Of a stretch of DNA of 9,484 nucleotides, positions 1 to 5,975 are shown in pieces. The stretch is taken from the NCBI GenBank assembly GCA_021812735.1, contig JAKAMV010000322.1, positions 1 through 9,484 on the forward strand, written 5' to 3'. The notes under the pieces are model-generated. The model made no database searches. It had not been told where the DNA came from and saw only the letters and a list, made by a program, of their open reading frames with translations. Positions within the stretch are counted from its first letter, which is position 1. Each line of letters opens with the position of its first letter. Position numbers and translations under genes: made by a program. The stretch is from Chloroflexota bacterium (GTDB lineage: Bacteria > Chloroflexota > Limnocylindria > Limnocylindrales > CSP1-4).

Positions 1-92
1 GGCTCGATGATCACCCCGCCGATGGGGAGCACCGGGTCCGGGACGTCCTCGATCCGGAGTTCCCCTGGCCCGTGCAGCACCACTGCCTTCAT
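1..92 (-). CDS. MDR-family (zinc alcohol/polyol) dehydrogenase, N-terminal fragment
   Basis: Only the first 30 residues are in the window; the gene continues past the left edge. The translation begins MKAVVLHGPGELRIEDVPDP. This is the typical opening of medium-chain dehydrogenases of the threonine/sorbitol dehydrogenase type, which oxidise a secondary alcohol of a polyol or sugar with NAD(P). The zinc ligands and Rossmann fold lie outside the window, so substrate and cofactor cannot be judged. The start is the ATG at 92-90, preceded by a strong Shine-Dalgarno (GAAGGAG at 106-100). The ATG overlaps the TGA of the upstream kinase as ATGA, which points to translational coupling. It is the fourth leftward gene of the cluster. 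I infer that it supplies the ketose to the kinase/aldolase pair or oxidises another intermediate. Family assignment is fairly sure; function is not. Confidence 0.8.
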   Translation of the reverse strand, partial: MKAVVLHGPGELRIEDVPDPVLPIGGVIIE

Positions 93-1669
93 TGCGAGGC
101 TCCTTCTGGCCAACCGCTTGCCTTGAGGCCACGAGCGAGCTCGTGATTGACCGACGCTGTGTCCCGGTACAGGCGACGGAACAGGTCGTACAGGTGTCCG
201 TAGACGTCCGCAGTCGAAGCGTCCGGCACGATCCGGTCCGTGATCCGGACCCAGCCATCGCGCTGCGTGCCTTCGTCGGTCAAACCGGTCGCGAGGGCCG
301 CGAGGTACGCAGCGCCATATGCCGCGCCGATCGTCACCGCGGGCACTTCCTGAATGATGCCCGTCACATCCGACACGATCTGCATCCCGAGCCGGTTCCG
401 GGTGCCGCCCCCAGCGACGCGGACAGAGCCCACGCCGACGCCCCCGGCCGCGAGGGAGTCCAACAGCTGGCGCACCCCGAAGGCCGTGCCCTCCAGAATC
501 GCTCGAGAGACGTCACCACGCGTGTGGTGCAGGGCGAGCCCGGCGATCGTGCCCCGGGCCAGGGGATCGACGAACGGCGTTCGCTCACCGCTGAAGTACG
601 GGAGCATCAGGAGGCCGTTCGCGCCAAGTCTCGACGCGGCCGCCTCTCGGCTCAAGGCGGCGTGTGCGTTCGCGATCTCGTCGCTCGTGTCCTGCGGGAG
701 CTCGCGAGCGAATTCGCGGCGTAGCCAGGACGTGATGGCTCCACTCGTCGACAACCCCCCGCCGATCGATCGGCGGCCCGGGAAAATGCCCTCGCTGTCC
801 CAGAGGCCGCGCGGCGTCCGCGGCGGGTCACCGAAAGTCGTGATGGCAGTCGTGCTGCCGTACGCAAGTGCGGCGACGCCGGGACGCAGTGCGCCGACGC
901 TCGCGGCCTCGGTCGGACCGTCGCTCGTCCCGACCAGAACCGGCGTTCCGGCCGGGATGCCGGTCTGCGCGGCGGCGGCATTCGTGACCGTGCCGGCGAT
1001 TTCCGTCGTCCATCGGATCGGGGGCAGCCGCCGCGCGAGGTCGACATCGGGAGCATGTCGCAGGTCCCACGCGCCCCGGCGAGCGTTGTAGTACGGAGTG
1101 AAGTAGCACGCTTGGTGGCTGTCGATCGCCTCGGCGCCCGTCAGTCGGTACACCAGGTACGAGGTAGCCGTATGGAAGCGGGCGGTGGCGGCATAGACCG
1201 CGGGCTCCTGCTCGGCTATCCAGGCGATTTTGGGTCCGACCGACTGGCTGCTCAGGCTCATCCGCCCGAGAGATCGGATCGCCCTCCTGCCATGCCGCGC
1301 CTCCATCGCATCGATCTGCTCGGCGGCACGGACGTCCACCCCATAGAGGATCCCCGGCCGTAGCGGATATCCGGCCGCATCGACAGGCAGCAGGCAGGGC
1401 CCGGTGGTCGTGACCGAGACGGCCGAGATCTCGCCTGACGCGCCTACCGTGTCGACAAGCTGTCGACAGAGGCCCTCGAGGTCGTGCCACCAGACCGCGT
1501 CCGCGTCCTGCTCGACGTGGCCCGGTGCCGGGGTCGAGATATCGTGAGCGACCCTCGCCTCGGCAAGTACCTCGCCATCCGGCGAGCACGCGACCCCCTT
1601 GGACGCGTACGTCCCGATGTCAATCCCGAGCAAGATCCGCGGACGGGAGCCTCCCCCGGGTCGGGTCAC
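89..1669 (-). CDS. FGGY-family carbohydrate kinase (pentulose-kinase-like)
   Basis: A 526-residue protein, the normal full length for xylulokinase/ribulokinase relatives, which transfer the gamma-phosphate of ATP to a ketose or polyol in the cytoplasm. The N-terminal phosphate-binding motif GIDIGTYASKG is at residues 15-25 and a substrate-side HVEQDADAVW at 51-60. YGVDVRAAEQ is at 109-118. The likely catalytic base is Asp250 in GTSDGPTEAASVGA. The C-terminal ATPase-fold glycine motif GGGTRNRLGMQIVSDVTG is at 420-437. The start is a GTG at 1669, only 12 bases after the aldolase stop; a weak AGGA overlaps that stop. The gene ends in an ATGA overlap with the dehydrogenase. Lying between an aldolase and a dehydrogenase, it probably makes the phosphorylated ketose that the aldolase cleaves. 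The exact sugar is unknown. A second FGGY kinase in the window (5976-6999) is broken. Confidence 0.93.
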   Translation of the reverse strand: MTRPGGGSRPRILLGIDIGTYASKGVACSPDGEVLAEARVAHDISTPAPGHVEQDADAVWWHDLEGLCRQLVDTVGASGEISAVSVTTTGPCLLPVDAAGYPLRPGILYGVDVRAAEQIDAMEARHGRRAIRSLGRMSLSSQSVGPKIAWIAEQEPAVYAATARFHTATSYLVYRLTGAEAIDSHQACYFTPYYNARRGAWDLRHAPDVDLARRLPPIRWTTEIAGTVTNAAAAQTGIPAGTPVLVGTSDGPTEAASVGALRPGVAALAYGSTTAITTFGDPPRTPRGLWDSEGIFPGRRSIGGGLSTSGAITSWLRREFARELPQDTSDEIANAHAALSREAAASRLGANGLLMLPYFSGERTPFVDPLARGTIAGLALHHTRGDVSRAILEGTAFGVRQLLDSLAAGGVGVGSVRVAGGGTRNRLGMQIVSDVTGIIQEVPAVTIGAAYGAAYLAALATGLTDEGTQRDGWVRITDRIVPDASTADVYGHLYDLFRRLYRDTASVNHELARGLKASGWPEGASQ

Positions 1670-1681
1670 GTGGCGGCCGTC

Positions 1682-2602
1682 CTACCGGGCGACGACGTCC
1701 GGCCACGGCCGAGCGTGCTCATCCACGACGGCAACGAGACGCTCGAAGCGTGATCGGGCCTCAGTGGCGAGGTCGAGCTGCGGAGCGGGCGCCTTGATCG
1801 ACGGTCCCCAGACGCCCCGGCCAGCCAGAAAGCCGGATGCACCGCCCTGGCAGGCGGCTTCGACTGCGTGGGGGAAGAGGTCGACCGGAACGCCTGCCGA
1901 GAGGACGACCCAGGGGCAGCTCAGCACCTCAGTGATCTGCTGGCTCGCGGCGGCGATCTCGTCCGCCGTGCCGTGCCCGTGGGTCGGCACATGCGTCTTG
2001 TAGAGGTCCGGCCGGTACGGGCCGAGCTCCTCGGCGGCCGCCTGGATCGCCGCATCCATGTCGGCGCCCAGGCCACCGCTCGGCACCTGCACGAGGCCCT
2101 CTAGGACGGACAGGAGGCCAAGTCTCCTGCAGCCCTCGACGAACTCGCCGACCATGTCGGCCCGACGGGACGCGGGCTGGTCCGGCCGCCAGATGACCAG
2201 GAACTTGAGCGCCCTGGCCCCCCGCTCGGCCAGCGCGTCGGTCATCGCGTCCCGGTCGAGCTCGCTCCATTCCAGGACTCCGCCGGGAGGCTGTGTGAAG
2301 CGGTCCACCGCCACGATGAGGCCACAGCTGGGCGAGAGCGCCCCCGTCTGGCTGATCGCTGCGAGGCCGTAGTCCCGATCGACGAGCATCGCGGAGGCGG
2401 CCGGCGAGAGGGCTCGGGCGACCGCGACCTTGAAGTCGCGCAGATCCTGGTCGGTCCCGGGACTTCCCGCCGCGACCAGGAGGGTTCGCAACGTCTCCCG
2501 TTGGTCGATGGCCAGCATGGCGAAGCTGCCACTGGGTCGCGCGAGCACGCTCAGGGACGGCGAAGCCGCAGTCCTGGCGCCTGAATCAAGCCCCTCCGGC
2601 AT
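1682..2602 (-). CDS. Class I (Schiff-base) ketose-phosphate aldolase, YihT/LacD-like
   Basis: 306 residues. From memory, the protein follows the pattern of E. coli YihT, the sulfofructose-phosphate aldolase, through most of its length: FAMLAIDQRE (27-36), DFKVAVARALSPAASAMLVD (57-75), ALKFLVIWRPD (131-141), GLLSVLE (162-168), DLYK (199-202), PWVVLSAGV (230-238) and GASGFLAGRGVW (254-265). Lys202 of DLYK is the expected Schiff-base lysine. Such enzymes split a ketose phosphate into dihydroxyacetone phosphate and an aldehyde; LacD acts on tagatose bisphosphate. The N-terminus carries about 20 extra, poorly conserved residues. The start ATG at 2602 is backed by AAGGA at 2613-2609 with a six-base spacer. 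About 35 bases upstream lies the palindrome proposed as an operator, so this gene may begin its own transcript. It is followed after 12 bases by the FGGY kinase. No sulfoquinovosidase, SLA reductase or PfkB-type kinase is visible, so a sulfosugar substrate is possible but unproven. Confidence 0.88.
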   Translation of the reverse strand: MPEGLDSGARTAASPSLSVLARPSGSFAMLAIDQRETLRTLLVAAGSPGTDQDLRDFKVAVARALSPAASAMLVDRDYGLAAISQTGALSPSCGLIVAVDRFTQPPGGVLEWSELDRDAMTDALAERGARALKFLVIWRPDQPASRRADMVGEFVEGCRRLGLLSVLEGLVQVPSGGLGADMDAAIQAAAEELGPYRPDLYKTHVPTHGHGTADEIAAASQQITEVLSCPWVVLSAGVPVDLFPHAVEAACQGGASGFLAGRGVWGPSIKAPAPQLDLATEARSRFERLVAVVDEHARPWPDVVAR

Positions 2603-2635
2603 CGGTCATCCTTGCTACGCTGACTTCGTCGTGAG

Positions 2636-2651
2636 ATATCGTATACGATTT
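2636..2651. promoter_or_regulatory. Palindromic operator in front of the aldolase gene (GntR-type candidate)
   Basis: The 12-base sequence ATCGTATACGAT at 2638-2649 is a perfect palindrome, extended by a further A:T pair at 2636/2651. It fits the T-N-GTATAC-N-A pattern known for many GntR-family (FCD/FadR subgroup) regulators. It lies in the 91-base gap between the dehydratase stop and the aldolase start, roughly 35 bases before the aldolase ATG. Fourteen of its bases with the left flank (TGAGATATCGTATA, 2632-2645) recur at 3847-3860 upstream of the other two genes. No regulator gene is in the window; the GntR assignment is an inference from the motif. Confidence 0.6.
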
Positions 2652-2693
2652 GTGCGAGCTCTCCGCGGCCGACGCATCCTCACAGTCCGAGCC

Positions 2694-3809
2694 CTAGATA
2701 CTCGCCCGGTACGTTTGCGCCACTCGATAGCGATCGACGGCCGCCGGGTCCAGCGCGACGCCGATCCCCGGAGCCGTCGGGGCCACGATCTCGCCGCCCT
2801 CGATGGTGATCCATTCGTGGAACAACCGGTACGAGAGGTCGATCTCATACTCCGGGACCGTCATCTCGACGGCCATGACGGACGGAAACGCGGCCGCCAA
2901 ATGGACGTGGATCTCCGGGAAGACGTGCGGTAGGACCGGCACGGCGCGTGTGCTCGCCATCCCGCACACCTTGGCCGCCTCGCTGAGGCCGCCCATCGTG
3001 GTCGCGTCGACCCGAAGGACGTCGGGGACGAGGATACCGAACAGGTGATCGAACGCCCATCGCCCAACCGCGTCCTCGCCCAGGGCGAGCGCTATCCCCG
3101 TTGCGGCGCGCAGTGGCGGCGCGAGGTGGATGAGCTCCGGTGCGAAGGGGTCCTCGAGGAATGAGAGGCCGAGGGCGCTCCACGATCGCACGGTCGGGAC
3201 GACGTCGAACAGCGTCCGCCACGCCCAGTGGGCGTCATACGCGAGCCGAGCGCGGCCGTCGATCGCCTCGGCCGCCGCGGTCAGGAGCCCCGTGTCTTCT
3301 GCCAGATCGCCGGCTGCGATCTTGATCGTCCCGAAGCCCCGAGCGACGTAGTCGTCCACCTCGCGTGCGAGGTCATCAGTGGTCTTGCCGACCGCTGGGT
3401 ATCCCCCGGCCACGGTGAGTGGGGCCCGGTACCTGGCGCCGCCGAGCAGCTGCCAGATCGGCATCCCCGCAACCTGCGCCTTGATGTCCCACAAGGCGAT
3501 GTCGACCAGGCTCAGCGCCCGCATGAAGACGCCACGCCCTGCAATCGTCAGGTTCCGGTAGTAGAGCCGTTCCCACAACGCCTCCGTCATCAGTGGATCG
3601 GCGCCGAGCAGAAGCGGTGCGAGGTTGCGATCGACGATGGCCCCGATCGGGGCATTGCGCGTCATCCCGAAGCCGATCCCGGCAAGCCCGGCGTCCGTCT
3701 CGATGGTGACGATCGTGTACTCGCGGGACTCGAACCGGAGCTCACCCATCACGATCGGTCGCGCCAGGGGAATGTCACAGGTATCCGTCCGAACGCCGGT
3801 GATCCGCAT
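2694..3809 (-). CDS. Enolase-superfamily (mandelate racemase/muconate lactonizing type) acid-sugar dehydratase
   Basis: 371 residues, the usual size. Members abstract the proton alpha to a carboxylate with help from a bound Mg ion; most in sugar clusters dehydrate aldonates or aldarates to 2-keto-3-deoxy acids. The capping domain is roughly residues 1-125. The barrel then carries Lys163 in TIKIAAG, metal ligands Asp192 (YDAHW), Glu219 (FLEDPF) and Glu245 (ALGEDA), and the Asp268/His295 pair (RVDATTMGG, LPHVFPEIHVH) typical of the mandelate-racemase subgroup. The first lysine of the common KxK motif is Thr161. The start chosen is the ATG at 3809, giving the classical opening MRITGVRTDT. The frame stays open further upstream to 3971, but that part would run through the divergent promoter region and into the opposite gene. 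There is no clear Shine-Dalgarno. It heads the leftward cluster. The substrate is unknown. Confidence 0.9.
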   Translation of the reverse strand: MRITGVRTDTCDIPLARPIVMGELRFESREYTIVTIETDAGLAGIGFGMTRNAPIGAIVDRNLAPLLLGADPLMTEALWERLYYRNLTIAGRGVFMRALSLVDIALWDIKAQVAGMPIWQLLGGARYRAPLTVAGGYPAVGKTTDDLAREVDDYVARGFGTIKIAAGDLAEDTGLLTAAAEAIDGRARLAYDAHWAWRTLFDVVPTVRSWSALGLSFLEDPFAPELIHLAPPLRAATGIALALGEDAVGRWAFDHLFGILVPDVLRVDATTMGGLSEAAKVCGMASTRAVPVLPHVFPEIHVHLAAAFPSVMAVEMTVPEYEIDLSYRLFHEWITIEGGEIVAPTAPGIGVALDPAAVDRYRVAQTYRASI

Positions 3810-3846
3810 CTCTGGCAACTCACATTGAGGTGGACTCGGTCGGTGT

Positions 3847-3863
3847 TGAGATATCGTATATTG
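3847..3863. promoter_or_regulatory. Second operator copy in the divergent intergenic region
   Basis: TGAGATATCGTATA at 3847-3860 is identical over 14 bases to 2632-2645 in front of the aldolase gene. Here the right half of the palindrome has decayed (TATTGC instead of TACGAT), so only the left half-site is intact. The 97-base gap 3810-3906 separates the leftward dehydratase from the rightward hydrolase, so one site could control both. TATATT at 3857-3862 is a possible -10 box for the rightward gene, but I see no convincing -35 at the right spacing. Confidence 0.55.
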
Positions 3864-3894
3864 CACGCCAAGCGACCATCGAACGGAGCCGATC

Positions 3895-3900
3895 GAGGAG
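3895..3900 (+). promoter_or_regulatory. Ribosome binding site fixing the GTG start of the hydrolase
   Basis: GAGGAG at 3895-3900 lies six bases before the GTG at 3907. It decides for this start over the internal ATG at 3994. Confidence 0.75.
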
Positions 3901-3906
3901 ACGCGA

Positions 3907-4731
3907 GTGGCTGAGGCAAGCCGCGACCGAACGGGGGCCACCTGGCGCATTCGAGCGCTCGACACGGGCACGTCGCTGCTCGAGAAGTCGATGCTGACCT
4001 ACACCTCGGGCTTCGGCGAAATCGCACGGATCCCGCGCATCATCTGGGTCCTGACTGGCCCGACCACCGTGATCGTCGACACGAGCGTGGCAACCCACGG
4101 CCGGCCGTCAGAGTTCATCGGGGAGGACTTCACCAGGTTGCCGGAGCAGGTCCCCGCCCATGCGCTCCATCGCGCAGGTGTCGACCCGAAGGACGTCGAG
4201 TTCGTCGTGCTGACGCACCTGCATTGGGACCACGCAGGGAACTGCGACCTCTTCCCGGACGCCCGGGTACTCGTCCAGCGGACCGAGATGCGATATGCCG
4301 CGGCGCCCGGACGGTTCTTCGAGAAGTCATTCCTCTCGGCACCCGGAGGCTGGCCACACGCGCCGTATCTCGTCCCGAACATCGAGCTGCTCGATGGTCC
4401 GACGACGATTGCGCCGGGTCTCTCGGTCCTTCCGGTCCCAGGGCACACGCCCGGTTCGCAGGCAGTCGTGGCGGCCACGGCGGAGGGCACCTTCGGCATC
4501 TCAGGCGACGCCGTGTGCACCTACGAGAACGTGGAGCGGGACCTCCCGCCCGGGTTCCACGTCGACGTCGACGCATCGATGGACTCGATGGACCGGATGC
4601 GCGCGGCTGCGGACTACCTGCTGCCCTCCCACGACTACGCCGTCCTCAGCGACGGCTTCACGACCGAGATCGGCCCGGCGCATGTCGAGCGCGGCAGGCT
4701 GACGCCGCGGTGGCCCTCCAGCGGGACCTAG
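3907..4731 (+). CDS. Metallo-beta-lactamase-fold hydrolase, lactonase-like
   Basis: 274 residues. The dinuclear-zinc signature is complete: HLHWDH at 104-109 (His104, His106, Asp108, His109), His180 in GHTPGS, Asp201 in ISGDAV and His242 in PSHDY. The overall order resembles N-acyl-homoserine lactonases of the AiiA/AttM type and related hydrolases. There is no signal peptide, so it acts in the cytoplasm. It is transcribed divergently from the dehydratase across a shared 97-base region carrying the repeated operator sequence. I therefore infer that it opens a sugar lactone or related ester for the dehydratase rather than quenching quorum signals, but the fold alone does not prove it. The GTG start is supported by GAGGAG. 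The stop TAG consists of the TA target duplication plus the first base of an inserted IS630-type element. The original flank also begins with G, so the reading frame end is unchanged. Confidence 0.9.
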   Translation: MAEASRDRTGATWRIRALDTGTSLLEKSMLTYTSGFGEIARIPRIIWVLTGPTTVIVDTSVATHGRPSEFIGEDFTRLPEQVPAHALHRAGVDPKDVEFVVLTHLHWDHAGNCDLFPDARVLVQRTEMRYAAAPGRFFEKSFLSAPGGWPHAPYLVPNIELLDGPTTIAPGLSVLPVPGHTPGSQAVVAATAEGTFGISGDAVCTYENVERDLPPGFHVDVDASMDSMDRMRAAADYLLPSHDYAVLSDGFTTEIGPAHVERGRLTPRWPSSGT

Positions 4732-5810
4732 TGTCGCGCGCCGGAATCGACTTGCGTCTTCCGGATCGCCTTGGCGAGGATCTCGTCGGGGGTCTTCACC
4801 CAGGTGAACGGGCTGGCGCCGTCGTTCCACTGTCGGGCGAACCCCTCGATGGCGGCGACGAGGGCCCGGACGCTCTCGAAGCTGCCGCGCCGGAGCGCCT
4901 GGCGGCTGAGGATGCCGAACCAGGTCTCGACCTGGTTCATCCAGGATGCCGAGGTCGGGGTGAAGTGGAAGTGGAAGCGCCTGTGGCGGGCCAGCCACGT
5001 CTGGATCTCGGGCGTCTTGTGGGTCGACACGTTGTCGAGGATGACGTGGATCTGGCGACGCGGGTAGGTCCGGGCGAGGAGGTTGAGGAAGTCGAGGAAC
5101 TCGACCGCACGGTGCCGCGCCGTGGTCCGGGTCGTGACGGTGCCGGTCGCGACCTCGAGCGCGGCCGACAGGACGAGGGTGCCGTTGCGCTTGTAGTCGT
5201 GGGTCTGGCGCTCGACCTGGCCGGGCCTCATCGGCAGCATCGGCCGGGTCCGGTCGAGGGCCCGGATCTGGGTCTCCTCGTCGACGCTGAGCACGATCGC
5301 CCGCTCGGGCGGGTTGAGGTAGAGCCCGACCACGTCGGTGACCTTGGCCACCAGCTCGGGGTCCCGGCTGAACTTGAAGGTCTCGGTCCGGTGGGGCTTG
5401 GGCCGGCCCTCCCGCCAGATCCGCCCGACGGTCGAGGCGCTGACCCCGACCCTGCGGGCCAGGCGCGCCCGGCTCCAGTGGGTCGTCGCGTCGTCGGGAG
5501 GGCTGAGGGTCTCGGCGAGCACCCGCTCGCGGACCTCGCGCCCGTACGTCCTGGGCCGCCCGGGGTGGGGCGCGTCGGCGAGGCCCTCGAGGCCCCGCTC
5601 CCTGAACCGCCGCCGCCAGAGCAGGACGGTCGGGACGCTCACGCCGAGCTCCTCGGCGACGTCGACGTGGGCGGCGCCCTCGGCCGCCCGCAGGATGATC
5701 CGCGCCCGCATCGCGGTGCGCTGCCCGGTCGTGCCGGCCCGGGTCATCGCCCGCAGGGCCTCGGCCTCGTGCTCACTGACGGCCAACGGGGGAGCCGGAT
5801 GCGCCGCCAT
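4728..5810 (-). CDS. IS630-family transposase
   Basis: 360 residues from the ATG at 5810. The N-terminal third is a helix-turn-helix region (AAHVDVAEELGVSVPTVLLWRRRF, then a second HTH with RLARRVGVSASTVGRIW). The DDE catalytic domain follows: Asp177 (SVDEETQIRALD), Asp259 (VILDNVSTHKTP) and Glu295 (SASWMNQVETWFG), with 35 residues between the second Asp and the Glu, as expected of this family. The frame is intact. It remains open up to 5885, but that lies outside the element; an ATG at 5852 inside the terminal repeat is a less likely alternative start. No good Shine-Dalgarno is seen for either. The coding frame runs through the left inverted repeat, and its TAG stop uses the target-site TA plus one flanking base. 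Confidence 0.95.
   Translation of the reverse strand: MAAHPAPPLAVSEHEAEALRAMTRAGTTGQRTAMRARIILRAAEGAAHVDVAEELGVSVPTVLLWRRRFRERGLEGLADAPHPGRPRTYGREVRERVLAETLSPPDDATTHWSRARLARRVGVSASTVGRIWREGRPKPHRTETFKFSRDPELVAKVTDVVGLYLNPPERAIVLSVDEETQIRALDRTRPMLPMRPGQVERQTHDYKRNGTLVLSAALEVATGTVTTRTTARHRAVEFLDFLNLLARTYPRRQIHVILDNVSTHKTPEIQTWLARHRRFHFHFTPTSASWMNQVETWFGILSRQALRRGSFESVRALVAAIEGFARQWNDGASPFTWVKTPDEILAKAIRKTQVDSGARH
4731..4760 (+). repeat. Left terminal inverted repeat of the IS630-type element
   Basis: The first 13 bases, GTGTCGCGCGCCG, are identical to the other end. Over 30 bases, 25 match the reverse complement of 5838-5867, including the shared CTTG and TCTT blocks. Confidence 0.9.
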
Positions 5811-5837
5811 GCTCCGCACGATAGGCTGATCCGATTC

Positions 5838-5867
5838 AAGAATCAAGCCCATTGCGGCGCGCGACAC
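5838..5867 (-). repeat. Right terminal inverted repeat of the IS630-type element
   Basis: Reverse complement partner of 4731-4760: 13 perfect outer bases and 25 of 30 overall. The TA duplication follows at 5868-5869. Confidence 0.9.
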
Positions 5868-5869
5868 TA

Positions 5870-5975
5870 GGCCTGCATCCGGCACCGATCCTGCCGACCC
5901 AATCGGACGCGGCGGACGCTACGAGTCCCGGCGAGAGAGCGGGCGGGCGCCGGGCACCCCGCGGCCGAGCCTGGG
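5870..5975. other. Gap between the IS630-type element and the kinase pseudogene
   Basis: 106 bases with no recognisable gene or hairpin of note. Before the insertion this was the spacer between the converging hydrolase and second-kinase genes. Confidence 0.5.

Larger units (their letters stand above)
4731..5867 (-). mobile_element. Complete IS630-family insertion sequence, 1137 bp
   Basis: Both ends are visible. Each begins GTGTCGCGCGCCG reading inward, and the element is flanked on both sides by the dinucleotide TA (4729-4730 and 5868-5869), the target duplication typical of IS630/Tc1-mariner transposition. The single transposase gene fills it. Intact repeats, frame and target duplication mark it as a recent or still competent insertion. 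The reconstructed empty site reads GGGACC-TA-GGCCTG. Confidence 0.93.

Noticed and set aside
1536..1545. A third partial copy of the operator (GAGATATCGT)
   Set aside because: It lies inside the kinase coding sequence (residues around 42-46), lacks the GTATAC core, and is only 10 bases long, so chance is the simplest explanation.
3810..3971. A 54-residue N-terminal extension of the dehydratase
   Set aside because: The frame is open but would cover the divergent promoter region and overlap the hydrolase gene. The family-typical start is at 3809, and the extension has no recognisable features.
3907..4731. Quorum-quenching acyl-homoserine lactonase
   Set aside because: The fold and motif fit, but the same motif is shared by many hydrolases, and the sugar-catabolic neighbours with the shared operator make a sugar-lactone or ester substrate more likely.
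4224..5870. A 548-residue rightward open frame
   Set aside because: It is a GC-driven shadow across the hydrolase and antisense to the transposase, with highly biased Arg/Gly/Pro composition and no domain; both real genes explain the region.
5811..5885. Upstream transposase start at 5885
   Set aside because: That start lies outside the element's inverted repeat and target duplication, so it cannot belong to the mobile gene; 5810 gives the usual family length.
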